A DNA stretch of 64,000 nucleotides from an uncultured Ruminococcus sp. GTDB lineage: Bacteria > Bacillota > Clostridia > Oscillospirales > Acutalibacteraceae. The translations under genes and the position numbers were made by a program. The stretch spans positions 1 through 64,000 of the forward strand of contig CAJODM010000002.1 in assembly GCA_905233755.1 (NCBI GenBank), written 5' to 3'. Positions 33,969-41,761 of the stretch are shown here, one piece after another. Numbering within the stretch: the first letter of the stretch is position 1; every line of letters starts with the position of its first letter. Under the pieces are notes generated by a model. It did no database searches, was not told the origin of the DNA, and was given only the letters and a program-made list of their open reading frames with translations.

Positions 33969-34667
33969 ATGATCTATGATATCATCACGATCGCGCTGAT
34001 CGTTATCTTCCTGATTGTCGGGATCCGCCGCGGCGCGGCACGCACTTTGGTCGGGATTGTGGCGAATATCGTCGGCTATACCGTCTCGGTGTATCTTGCC
34101 AAGCTGACGGCTGCGTATATCTACAGCTCTATGATAGAGAATACCATCATACAGTCGGTCTCCGACTCGGTGACGACCATCTCGGACAACGCGATGGATA
34201 CGCTGTTCGGTAGCGTGCCGGAGTTCTTTCGGCAGCTCTTCGGTACAACCGGCGACGATATGCACGCCGCGCTCTCCGATACGGTCGGGGATCTCTCGTC
34301 CGCGGCGGCTGCGACGGTCGAGACCGCCGTCAAGCCCACCGTCATGGGGATCCTGAGCTTCTTGCTGACGCTGCTGTTCTTTGTCCTTGTGATGTTTTTG
34401 CTCAGAAGGTTTGCGATCCGACCGATCCTCAAGCTCTTCAAGCTGCCGGTGCTTAGTGGCATCAACCGCTTTTTCGGCGGGGTGCTGGGGGTGGTCGAGG
34501 GGCTGGTCATCGTGAGCATCATCGCCTTTCTGCTCCACCTGGTTCTGCCGTATATCAGCTCGGCGTCCGGTATCTTCAACGAGTCAACAATTTACAATTC
34601 ATACATATTTTACCATTTCTATAGTGGTAATATATTCACAGCGCTCACGTCGCTGATCTCATTCTAA
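33969..34667 (+). CDS. CvpA family membrane protein
   Basis: The 232-residue protein has an N-terminal helix pair with the CvpA pattern (MIYDIITIALIVIFLIVG, then IRRGAARTLVGIVANIVGY). Further helices follow near 125-145 and 170-195. E. coli CvpA affects colicin V production and envelope tolerance; the molecular role is not settled. GTGAGGTCCCT precedes the ATG. Confidence 0.82.
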   Translation: MIYDIITIALIVIFLIVGIRRGAARTLVGIVANIVGYTVSVYLAKLTAAYIYSSMIENTIIQSVSDSVTTISDNAMDTLFGSVPEFFRQLFGTTGDDMHAALSDTVGDLSSAAAATVETAVKPTVMGILSFLLTLLFFVLVMFLLRRFAIRPILKLFKLPVLSGINRFFGGVLGVVEGLVIVSIIAFLLHLVLPYISSASGIFNESTIYNSYIFYHFYSGNIFTALTSLISF

Positions 34668-34678
34668 GGAAGTTTCAG

Positions 34679-35281
34679 ATGAAGAATTCTATGCCCGAAG
34701 AACCCGTGAACAATCGTATCGTTACGATCCCCAACATCTTGTCCGTTGTCCGCATCCTGTTGATCCCGCCGTTTGTCATCCTGTTTTTGCGCAAGATGTA
34801 CCTGATATCGGCGATCATCGTCGTGCTGTCGGGGCTGACCGACTTTGTCGACGGATTCATCGCCCGACGGTTCCATCAGGAGAGCGAGCTGGGCAAGATC
34901 CTCGATCCCCTCGCCGACAAGCTGACGCTCATTGCGGTCGGGCTGTGCCTGATCTATATCGAGCCGTTCGTGCTCCCGCTGATGGTGATACTGGTGGGCA
35001 AGGATGTGCTGATGCTCATCGGCGGCAGCTACATCATCCGCAACGGCGTCATCCCGCCCCACTCGAACTGGTACGGAAAGCTCGGCACGACGATGTTCTA
35101 TGTGACCGTCATCGCGATAGTCGCGATGAAGGTGGTGGGATATGAGAACCGTGTCCTCACCATCGTGATGCTGTCGCTGACGGCGGCGATGATGATCTTC
35201 TCTCTGATTATGTATGCGCGGGTGTTCTTCCGGCTGAACGCCGAGATTCGGCAGAAGAAACAACCCCAAGCGAAAAATTAA
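34679..35281 (+). CDS. pgsA: CDP-diacylglycerol-glycerol-3-phosphate phosphatidyltransferase
   Basis: The CDP-alcohol phosphotransferase motif is complete: DFVDGFIARRFHQESELGK, continuing ILDPLADK (D-x2-D-G-x2-A-R-x8-G-x3-D-x3-D). The N-terminal IPNILSVVRILLIPPFV is typical of PgsA. It makes phosphatidylglycerol phosphate, the first step to anionic phospholipids. The product is 200 residues with several membrane helices. AAGGAAG precedes the ATG. A hairpin CGTGAT/ATCACG (35288-35304) lies between it and the next gene. Confidence 0.93.
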   Translation: MKNSMPEEPVNNRIVTIPNILSVVRILLIPPFVILFLRKMYLISAIIVVLSGLTDFVDGFIARRFHQESELGKILDPLADKLTLIAVGLCLIYIEPFVLPLMVILVGKDVLMLIGGSYIIRNGVIPPHSNWYGKLGTTMFYVTVIAIVAMKVVGYENRVLTIVMLSLTAAMMIFSLIMYARVFFRLNAEIRQKKQPQAKN

Positions 35282-35324
35282 TAATTCCGTGATCTACAAT
35301 CACGATGTATAAAGGAGAACCCCT

Positions 35325-37649
35325 ATGATCTGCAGTAAATGCGGCAAGCGCCCCGCGGTCGTCTTTGTCAGCAACAACAAGGCGGACGATCAGCCCAAGG
35401 GCTATTGTCTGGTATGTGCCAAGGAGATGGGCATCAAGCCCGTTGACGATATCCTCAAGAAGATGGGCATCTCCTCCGACGACCTCGAAGCGGTTCAGGA
35501 GCAGATGGATTCGATCATGGAGAACATGGGCGATATGGGCGATCTGTCCGAGCTAGCCCAACAGATGGACTCCTCTGCCATCGCCGAGCAGATGACGCCC
35601 GACGAGGGAGACGACGATACAGACGGCTTCAGCCCCGGCGGCGCGCCGTCGTTCCCGAACTTCTTCAATATGTTCTCGAACTCCGGTACCAAGAACACCT
35701 CCACCCATGAGAAGAAGAAGGATAAGAAGCAGAAGAACCGCAAGTTCATCGGGCTGTACTGCTATGATCTGACCAAGAAGGCGCGCGACGGCAAGACCGA
35801 CCGCGTCGTCGGCAGGGACAAGGAGATCGAGCGCGTCATCCAGATCCTCTCCCGCCGCACCAAGAACAACCCCTGCCTCATCGGTGAGCCCGGCGTCGGC
35901 AAGACCGCCATCGCCGAGGGGCTTGCGCTGCGCATCGCGCGCGGCGAGGTGCCCCACCGCCTCAAGGATAAGGAGATCCAGCTCCTTGATTTGACCGCGC
36001 TGATCGCCGGCACCCAGTTCCGCGGCCAGTTCGAAAGCCGCATCAAGGGACTTGCCAAAGAGGTGAAGGAGGCCGGCAACATCATCCTGTTCATCGACGA
36101 GGTGCACAACCTCGTCGGTACCGGCGGCGACGGCGAAGGCACCATGAACGCCGCCAACATCCTCAAGCCCGCGCTGTCGCGCGGCGAGATCCAGGTGATC
36201 GGTGCCACCACGTTCAACGAGTACCGCAAGCATATCGAGAAGGACTCGGCGCTCGAACGCCGGTTCCAGCCCGTGAAGGTCGGCGAGCCGAGCATCGGCG
36301 ATACCATCGACATTCTGCGCGGGATCAAGGAGTATTATGAGCAGCATCATCGGGTGACCGTCGGTGACGATATCGTCCGCAAGTCAGCGGTGTTCTCCGA
36401 GCGGTATATCACCGACCGATACCTGCCCGATAAGGCGATCGATCTGCTCGACGAGGCGTGTGCCTGCGCGTCGCTGCGCAACAAGAACCTCGAGGACTAT
36501 GACCGCCTGAACGACGAGAAAGAGGCGCTCACGATCGAGAAGGAAGCGATCTCCGCCGAGGATGAGATCGACTATGAGGCGCTCGCAACCGTGACCTCAG
36601 AGCTTGCCCGCGTGAACGAGTCGCTGTCCGCGATCGACACGGATTCGCTGACTGCCGCCGTGACTGAGGAGGACCTCGCCCAGGTGATCGAGCTGTGGAC
36701 GGGCATCCCCCAGTCCCGTGTGCGGGAGAACGAGCTGTTGAAGCTCAAGGATATCGAGCTTGCGCTCAAGAAGAAGATCATCGGCCAGGACGAGGCGGTC
36801 GACGCTCTCTCAAAGGCGATCAAGCGCAGCCGCGTCCAGATATCCCCGCGCCGCCGTCCGGCGTCGTTCATCTTTGTCGGCCCGACCGGAGTGGGGAAGA
36901 CCGAGCTTGTCAAGGTGCTGTCCGCTGAGCTGTTCGATACCCCCGAGACGTTGATCCGGCTCGACATGTCCGAGTTCATGGAGAAGCATTCGGTCAGCAA
37001 GATCATCGGCTCGCCCCCCGGCTATGTCGGCTATGACGAGGCGGGCCAGGTCACCGAGAAGGTGCGCCGCCGCCCGTATTCGGTGCTGCTGTTCGACGAG
37101 ATCGAGAAGGCGCACCCCGATGTGATGAACATTCTTCTGCAGATCCTCGACGAAGGCAAGCTGACCGACGCCCACGGCCGCACGGTTGACTTCTCGAACA
37201 CCGTGATCGTGATGACCTCGAACGCCGGCTCCGACAGGGCGGAGAACGCCCTCGGGTTCGGCACCTCTCAGGAGGACGCCACCCGCGAGCGTGTGATGAA
37301 GGCGCTGCGCGACTTTCTGCGCCCCGAGTTCATCGCGCGCGTGGATGAGGTGATCGTCTTTCGCTCGCTGTCGCGGGACGACTATATCGCGATCGCCGGG
37401 CTGATGCTCTCTGAGTACGTCACATCTCTCCACGAGAAGGGGATCGAGTTCCGCTATGACGAGAAGGCGTGCGCCTATCTCGCCGACAAGTCCTGCTCCG
37501 GGCGCTCGGGCGCGCGTGATCTGCGAAATCTGATCCGCCGCGAGGTCGAGGACAAGATCACCCAGCAGCTCATCATCGCCGGCGAAGGCGGGATCACCGC
37601 CATCGCGCTCTCTGCCGATGACGACGCCCTTTCTGTCGAGGTGATCTGA
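35325..37649 (+). CDS. clpC: Clp-family AAA+ ATPase (ClpC-like) with N-terminal zinc finger
   Basis: The 774-residue protein has two AAA modules: Walker A1 GEPGVGKTA (about 188) with FIDEVHNL, and Walker A2 GPTGVGKTE (about 519) with LLFDEIEKAHPDVMN. A short coiled middle segment (about 380-430) resembles the ClpC M-domain. The N-terminus differs from standard ClpC. The double Clp_N repeat is absent and is replaced by a four-Cys zinc knuckle (C3, C6, C28, C31), an acidic linker and a Lys-rich hinge (about 125-145). This should be an unfoldase, probably feeding ClpP; an LGF sequence near residue 643 lies where ClpP-binding loops occur. AAAGGAG precedes the ATG. Confidence 0.9.
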   Translation: MICSKCGKRPAVVFVSNNKADDQPKGYCLVCAKEMGIKPVDDILKKMGISSDDLEAVQEQMDSIMENMGDMGDLSELAQQMDSSAIAEQMTPDEGDDDTDGFSPGGAPSFPNFFNMFSNSGTKNTSTHEKKKDKKQKNRKFIGLYCYDLTKKARDGKTDRVVGRDKEIERVIQILSRRTKNNPCLIGEPGVGKTAIAEGLALRIARGEVPHRLKDKEIQLLDLTALIAGTQFRGQFESRIKGLAKEVKEAGNIILFIDEVHNLVGTGGDGEGTMNAANILKPALSRGEIQVIGATTFNEYRKHIEKDSALERRFQPVKVGEPSIGDTIDILRGIKEYYEQHHRVTVGDDIVRKSAVFSERYITDRYLPDKAIDLLDEACACASLRNKNLEDYDRLNDEKEALTIEKEAISAEDEIDYEALATVTSELARVNESLSAIDTDSLTAAVTEEDLAQVIELWTGIPQSRVRENELLKLKDIELALKKKIIGQDEAVDALSKAIKRSRVQISPRRRPASFIFVGPTGVGKTELVKVLSAELFDTPETLIRLDMSEFMEKHSVSKIIGSPPGYVGYDEAGQVTEKVRRRPYSVLLFDEIEKAHPDVMNILLQILDEGKLTDAHGRTVDFSNTVIVMTSNAGSDRAENALGFGTSQEDATRERVMKALRDFLRPEFIARVDEVIVFRSLSRDDYIAIAGLMLSEYVTSLHEKGIEFRYDEKACAYLADKSCSGRSGARDLRNLIRREVEDKITQQLIIAGEGGITAIALSADDDALSVEVI

Positions 37650-37692
37650 CCGGACACGAAGTGTCTAAAGCATTCACACGCGTTTCCTATGT

Positions 37693-37830
37693 GTCATTCT
37701 GAACGGACACGGAGTGTCCCGTGAAGAATCCTAGTACACTTACGCAGTGTTTACCGACGCGTCTACAGGAAACACAAAAACCTGTTTTCTAAGATCCTTC
37801 ACACGACGCTGCGCGTGTGTTCAGGATGAC
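37693..37830. repeat. 138-bp inverted-repeat element related to the 184-bp family
   Basis: GTCATTCTGAACG...GTGAAGAATCC at the left is an inverted copy of GATCCTTCACAC...GTTCAGGATGAC at the right. Short palindromes (GGACAC/GTGTCC and CACGACGC/GCGCGTG) are nested inside. The end sequences match the inner arms of the three 184-bp repeats, but the centre differs. It lies between the convergent ends of clpC and tRNA-Gln. A similar small hairpin GACAC/GTGTC lies at 37653-37665. Confidence 0.75.
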
Positions 37831-37845
37831 GGCTGCACTGTTAAT

Positions 37846-37886
37846 AAAAAATCGTCATCGCAAGCGAGTGACACCTGCGACGACGA
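37846..37886 (-). terminator. Terminator of tRNA-Gln
   Basis: On the minus strand TCGTCGTCGCA (37886-37876) pairs with TGCGATGACGA (37862-37852), with one G-T pair, followed by TTTTTT (37851-37846). Confidence 0.8.
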
Positions 37887-37887
37887 C

Positions 37888-37962
37888 TGGCTGGGAAGGC
37901 GGGGTTCGAACCCACGAATGACGGAGTCAAAGTCCGTTGCCTTACCGCTTGGCTACTTCCCA
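37888..37962 (-). tRNA. tRNA-Gln (anticodon TTG)
   Basis: The minus strand folds into a cloverleaf. Acceptor TGGGAAG pairs with CTTCCCA, the discriminator base is G and an encoded CCA follows (37890-37888). The D arm contains AGCCAAGCGGTAAGGC, the anticodon stem-loop is CGGACTTTGACTCCG with anticodon TTG, and the T arm contains GTGGGTTCGAACCCCGC. Sequence and anticodon fit Firmicute tRNA-Gln. It is solitary, with its own promoter and terminator. Confidence 0.95.
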
Positions 37963-37975
37963 ATATCCAACTGAT

Positions 37976-38003
37976 AGTATATCATATTTTTGCGCTATGT
38001 CAA
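37976..38003 (-). promoter_or_regulatory. Sigma-A promoter of tRNA-Gln
   Basis: On the minus strand TTGACA (38003-37998) and TATACT (37981-37976) are separated by 16 bp, a near-consensus strong promoter. Confidence 0.8.
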
Positions 38004-38058
38004 TGAGAAATGATGTATTATTCTATACAAGAATTATAATTGTAAAGGAGTTTTCTTC

Positions 38059-38454
38059 ATGTCCAATGTGAACCTGCAAGGGTACAAGATCGACAAGATC
38101 GACTTTGTCAACCTGCTCGAGAACGGTGCCAAGATCAAGCTCGGCAACAAGTATTCCTACAACGTCCGCTATGCCAAGGAGAACAACATTGCGCGCGGCG
38201 AGTTCGATATCGAAGTGCATGACCAGAACGATCCCGACAAGTTTAAGATCCATATCATCCTCGTCGGGATATTCCGCTATGACCCCGCCGTCAAGAAGGA
38301 GGAGATCCACGCCGATACCTTCAAGGCGATCTTTCCCTATGCCAAGTGCTTCATCACCACCGTGACCGCCAACTGCGGCATCCCGCCGATCATTATTCCT
38401 CAGATCGATATCGACAACCAGCAGATCTACCGCTTCGATCAGGGCGAGAGCTGA
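38059..38454 (+). CDS. SecB-like chaperone family protein
   Basis: The 131-residue protein shows the SecB fold pattern: an N-terminal VNLQGYKIDKIDFVNL strand, alternating beta strands, and the C-terminal block FKAIFPYAKCFITTVTANCG followed by IPPIIIPQI, matching the FPYAR...T.A.GFPP.. signature of SecB. SecB binds unfolded preproteins; in Gram-positives SecB-like proteins also serve as chaperones of toxin-antitoxin systems. No toxin gene is adjacent here. AAAGGAG precedes the ATG. Confidence 0.8.
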   Translation: MSNVNLQGYKIDKIDFVNLLENGAKIKLGNKYSYNVRYAKENNIARGEFDIEVHDQNDPDKFKIHIILVGIFRYDPAVKKEEIHADTFKAIFPYAKCFITTVTANCGIPPIIIPQIDIDNQQIYRFDQGES

Positions 38455-38480
38455 CATCATTTTTCATACCGGATACGGTC

Positions 38481-39176
38481 ATGAGACAGGATTTTCTCAA
38501 AGGGATGCGGCATGGGATACCGGTGATGCTGGGCTATCTGTCCGTGTCGTTCGGGTTCGGCATCAACGCCGTCGCCGCGGGGTTGTCGGTGTTGCAGGCG
38601 GTCGGGATATCGCTGACGAACCTCACCTCTGCCGGTCAGGTCGCCGGCGTGACGATCATCGCCGCCGGCGGGTCGCTCATCGAGATGGCGGCCGCCCAGT
38701 TCATCATCAATATCCGGTATTCGCTCATGGGCTTCTCACTATCCGGAAAGCTGTCGTCCTCCTTTACCACCGGTCACCGGCTGATCACGTCGTTCGGCAT
38801 CACGGACGAGAACTTTGCGATCGCGTCGGTACAGCCCGAGCCGCTCACCCCGTCCTATCTATACGGGCTGGAGCTGGTCGGGCTTTTGGGATGGGTGCTG
38901 GGCACCTTTCTTGGGGCGTTCGCCGGCAACATCCTGCCGATGCGCGTGACGGCGGCGATGGGACTGATGCTCTACGGGATGTTCATCGCCATCATCATCC
39001 CACCTGCGAAGAAGGATCACCGCGTGCTGTTCGTGATCCTGCTCGCCGCGGGGCTTTCTGTGCTCATCCGTTACGGATTCAGCTTTATCAGCGCGGGAAC
39101 CTCGGTGATCGTGTGCGCGGTGCTCGCGTCGGTGATCGGCGCGGTGCTGTTCGGGCATAAGGAGGCGGCGACATGA
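38481..39176 (+). CDS. azlC: AzlC family branched-chain amino acid exporter, large subunit
   Basis: The 231-residue membrane protein begins with the AzlC signature FLKGMRHGIPVMLGYLSVSFGFG and has seven or more helices. The segment SFGITDENFAIA is typical. With AzlD it exports branched-chain amino acids or analogues. The ATG at 38481 has only a weak SD; the open frame extending back to 38346 lies within the SecB-like gene and is rejected. It overlaps azlD by 4 nt. Confidence 0.92.
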   Translation: MRQDFLKGMRHGIPVMLGYLSVSFGFGINAVAAGLSVLQAVGISLTNLTSAGQVAGVTIIAAGGSLIEMAAAQFIINIRYSLMGFSLSGKLSSSFTTGHRLITSFGITDENFAIASVQPEPLTPSYLYGLELVGLLGWVLGTFLGAFAGNILPMRVTAAMGLMLYGMFIAIIIPPAKKDHRVLFVILLAAGLSVLIRYGFSFISAGTSVIVCAVLASVIGAVLFGHKEAAT

Positions 39177-39472
39177 GCGTATGGATCTATGTCGCGGTGA
39201 TGGCGGGGATGACCTATCTTATCCGCATGATCCCGTTCACCTTCTTTCGTCGGAAGATTCGTTCCCGTTTTCTGAACACGGTGCTGTACTATATGCCCTA
39301 TGCGGTGCTGTCGGCGATGACCTTTCCGTCGATCTTCTATGCCACCGGCGATACCGTATCCGCATCGGTCGGGACGGTCGTCGCGCTAATACTCGCGTAC
39401 TTTGACCTGCCGCTGATCGTGGTCGCGGTGTCGTCCTCTGTGGCGGCGCTGGCGGTCGGGCTGATCCTATGA
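39173..39472 (+). CDS. azlD: AzlD family branched-chain amino acid exporter, small subunit
   Basis: The 99-residue protein has four membrane helices with the AzlD pattern YLIRMIPFTFFRRK near the N-terminus and YMPYAVLSAMTFPSIFYATG in the middle. The ATGA overlap with azlC indicates coupled translation. Confidence 0.92.
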   Translation: MSVWIYVAVMAGMTYLIRMIPFTFFRRKIRSRFLNTVLYYMPYAVLSAMTFPSIFYATGDTVSASVGTVVALILAYFDLPLIVVAVSSSVAALAVGLIL

Positions 39473-39479
39473 CCCATCG

Positions 39480-39510
39480 GCTCCCTTTTATGAGGGAGCT
39501 ATTTTCTTTA
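39480..39510 (+). terminator. Terminator after azlD
   Basis: GCTCCC (39480-39485) pairs with GGGAGC (39494-39499), followed by TATTTTCTTT. Confidence 0.7.
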
Positions 39511-39529
39511 TGAATTGTTCTACGGCTGA

Positions 39530-39816
39530 GCCCCGCCGTTTTGCAAGGGTTCGGTTATCATGATGTTAAAAAAAGGCGGGCCCGGGTGCAGCGGCTCGCT
39601 TTTTTGACCGATAGAGATCTCTGCGGTTTAGCCCCGCCGTTTTGCAAGGGCTCGGGTATCATGATGGTGTATAAAGGCGGGATTGGGTGCAGCGGCTCGC
39701 TTTTTTGACCGATAGAGATATCTATGGTTTAGCCCCGCCGTTTTGCAAGGGCTCGGGTATCATGATGTTATAAAAAGGCGGGAATGGGTGCAGCGTCACG
39801 CTGCTTTTTACAGAAA
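39530..39816. repeat. Three tandem 101-bp repeats with hairpin structure
   Basis: The 455-bp gap between azlD and tmk holds no gene. Three units start at 39530, 39631 and 39732, each beginning GCCCCGCCGTTTTGCAAGGG. Each then has ATCATGATG and a GGCGGG that can pair with the early CCCGCC. A GGGTGCAGCG...CGCT element followed by a T-run closes each unit; the last is a clear terminator, GCAGCG/CGCTGC (39790-39804) plus TTTTT. An alternative early pairing AGCCC/GGGCT is also possible. Units are near identical, so they may be tandem small RNAs or a multi-copy regulatory element. Confidence 0.8.
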
Positions 39817-39833
39817 CGTAACCAATATAGCTA

Positions 39834-39862
39834 TTGATAAATCTGACAGATTATGGTATAAT
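39834..39862 (+). promoter_or_regulatory. Sigma-A promoter of the tmk operon
   Basis: TTGATA (39834-39839) and TATAAT (39857-39862) are 17 bp apart, downstream of the tandem repeats. Confidence 0.8.
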
Positions 39863-39927
39863 ACAGTATAATTATAAAGAGAAGTCTGCGTCCGAGCACC
39901 GGATGATAGCAGAAAGACGGTCATGAT

Positions 39928-40608
39928 ATGTCAGAGCATAGCTGTAGGTTGATAGTGATAGACGGGCTTGACGGCTCGGGAAAGGCGACCCAGTCGCGGC
40001 TTTTGCGCGAGCGGCTGAGCGCGATGGGCTATCGGGTCAAGCAGTTGACCTTTCCCGACTATGACAGCGATTCGTCCGCGCCGGTGCGGATGTATCTGAG
40101 CGGTGAGCTCGGCGACAGCGCCGACGATGTGAACGCTTATGCCGCCTCGTCGTTCTTTGCGGTCGACCGCATCGCGTCCTACATCAGACGGTGGCGATCC
40201 GATTATGAGAGCTGTGACTTTCTGATCGCCGACCGCTATACCACTTCGAACATCATCCACCAGATGTCAAAGCTCGACGATAGCGAGCGGCGCTCCTTCT
40301 GTGACTGGCTGTTCGATTATGAATATCATCGGCTTGGGATCCCCGCGCCCGATATCGTGCTCTTTCTCGATGTCGATCCCGCCGTCAGCCAGCGGCTGAT
40401 AGCCGGACGCTATGACGGGGACGAATCGAAGAAGGACATCCATGAGAAGGACGTCAGCTACCTTCTGCGCTGCCGCGAGAGCGCGCTGTGGGCGATCGCA
40501 CACCTTAGCTGGACGGTGATCGACTGCTCCGCCGACGGCGCGCTGAAGTCGGTGGATGCGATATCCGACCTGGTATTTGATGCGCTGGTACGCGCTTTCG
40601 ACGTATAA
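39928..40608 (+). CDS. tmk: Thymidylate kinase
   Basis: The 226-residue enzyme phosphorylates dTMP to dTDP. The P-loop is IDGLDGSGKATQ, the DRY motif is LIADRYTTSNIIHQ, and FLDVDP is the Walker B-like strand. The lid region (GRYDGDESKKDIHEKD) fits bacterial TMP kinases. The length is slightly above the usual 205-215. It heads the run tmk-DJ-1-FTHF cyclo-ligase-mltG-U32. Confidence 0.9.
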   Translation: MSEHSCRLIVIDGLDGSGKATQSRLLRERLSAMGYRVKQLTFPDYDSDSSAPVRMYLSGELGDSADDVNAYAASSFFAVDRIASYIRRWRSDYESCDFLIADRYTTSNIIHQMSKLDDSERRSFCDWLFDYEYHRLGIPAPDIVLFLDVDPAVSQRLIAGRYDGDESKKDIHEKDVSYLLRCRESALWAIAHLSWTVIDCSADGALKSVDAISDLVFDALVRAFDV

Positions 40609-40620
40609 CGGAGGTACGCT

Positions 40621-41160
40621 ATGATATACTGTTTTCTGGCTGATGGATTCGAGGAGATCGAGGCGCTCGCGACCGTGGATATCCTGCGGCGGGCGGGGCT
40701 TGCCGTCAAGACGGTCGGCGTGATGGGCGACAGGGCTGTCGGCTCTCACGGGATCGACGTTTCCGTCGATATCCCGATCGATCGGCTCGTGCTTGACGAT
40801 TCGCTTGAGGCGGTGATCCTGCCCGGCGGGATGCCCGGGACCAAGCATCTTGATCAATGCGAGCAGGTGCGGGATGCCGTGAGCCGGTGTATCGCGCGCG
40901 ATACGCTCGTGTGCGCCATCTGTGCCGCGCCGTCCGTACTCGGTCATATGGGCGTTCTGACTCATCGGCGCGCGACCTGCTATCCGGGGTTCGAGAGCGA
41001 GCTGTTCGGCGCGACCTATACCGGTGAGCGCGTTACCACTGATGGGAACATCATCACCGCCAAGGGCGCCGGCTGTGCCTATGACTTCGGCTTTGCCATC
41101 GTCGAACGGCTCTGCTCGAAGAAGGTCGCCGATGACGTCGCCGCGTCGATGATGTGCTGA
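40621..41160 (+). CDS. DJ-1/PfpI family protein
   Basis: The 179-residue protein has the DJ-1 features FLADGFEEIEALATVDILRRAG (with the conserved Glu), PGGMPGTKHL and the nucleophile elbow AICAAPSVLG containing the reactive Cys (about 101). Relatives such as YajL and ThiJ have proposed roles in protein repair, deglycation or stress response. GGAGG precedes the ATG. Confidence 0.9.
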   Translation: MIYCFLADGFEEIEALATVDILRRAGLAVKTVGVMGDRAVGSHGIDVSVDIPIDRLVLDDSLEAVILPGGMPGTKHLDQCEQVRDAVSRCIARDTLVCAICAAPSVLGHMGVLTHRRATCYPGFESELFGATYTGERVTTDGNIITAKGAGCAYDFGFAIVERLCSKKVADDVAASMMC

Positions 41161-41161
41161 T

Positions 41162-41761
41162 ATGACCACCAAGCCCGCGCTGCGTATCTATTATCTGGAC
41201 AAGCGTAAAATTCTATCAGAGAATAATAATCATAAAGAATTCATTGACCTCGAGATCGAGAGCCGGTTTCTGATGATGCGCGAGTACCGCGCGTGTGATA
41301 CCGTGCTGCTCTATATGGCGCGGCCGTTCGAGATCTCGACCGACGGTATCCTCTATGCCGCTCTTGCGAACGGCAAGCGCGTCGCGATCCCGCGTTGGTA
41401 TGACGACGGATCGATGCAGTTCTTCTATGTAGAGACTGCCGCCGATCTGTCGGTCGGCAGGTTCGGCATCCGTGAGCCGGCACCGTCGTGTGACCGCGTG
41501 AGCGACTATCGACGCTGTGTGTGCGTGTGTCCCGCGCTGTGCTGTGATATGACCGGCAGACGCCTCGGCTTCGGCGGGGGATACTATGACCGGTTTCTTT
41601 GCGGGTTCGACGGGTTTTCGGTGTCGCTGTGCTATGCCGACAGCGTGATCCCCACGCTCCCCGCTGACGAATATGACCGACCGACCGACGCGGTTGTCAC
41701 CAATCACTATACACGATATCAGAAGGAGAATCATGATGAACGACGAAAAGAATATTTATGA
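41162..41761 (+). CDS. 5-formyltetrahydrofolate cyclo-ligase family protein
   Basis: The product is 199 residues. The C-terminal signature LGFGGGYYDRFL is the ATP/folate-binding motif of the family, which converts 5-formyl-THF to 5,10-methenyl-THF. The N-terminal segment with the usual RKAL...ALS basic motif is diverged (YYLDKRKILSENN). The last 29 nt overlap the start of mltG. Folate is also the theme of the riboswitch and FolT at 11.4-12.1 kb. Confidence 0.87.
   Translation: MTTKPALRIYYLDKRKILSENNNHKEFIDLEIESRFLMMREYRACDTVLLYMARPFEISTDGILYAALANGKRVAIPRWYDDGSMQFFYVETAADLSVGRFGIREPAPSCDRVSDYRRCVCVCPALCCDMTGRRLGFGGGYYDRFLCGFDGFSVSLCYADSVIPTLPADEYDRPTDAVVTNHYTRYQKENHDERRKEYL

Noticed and set aside
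39530-39816. CRISPR array
   Set aside because: The period is 101 bp with the whole unit conserved; there are no short repeats separated by unique spacers and no cas genes.
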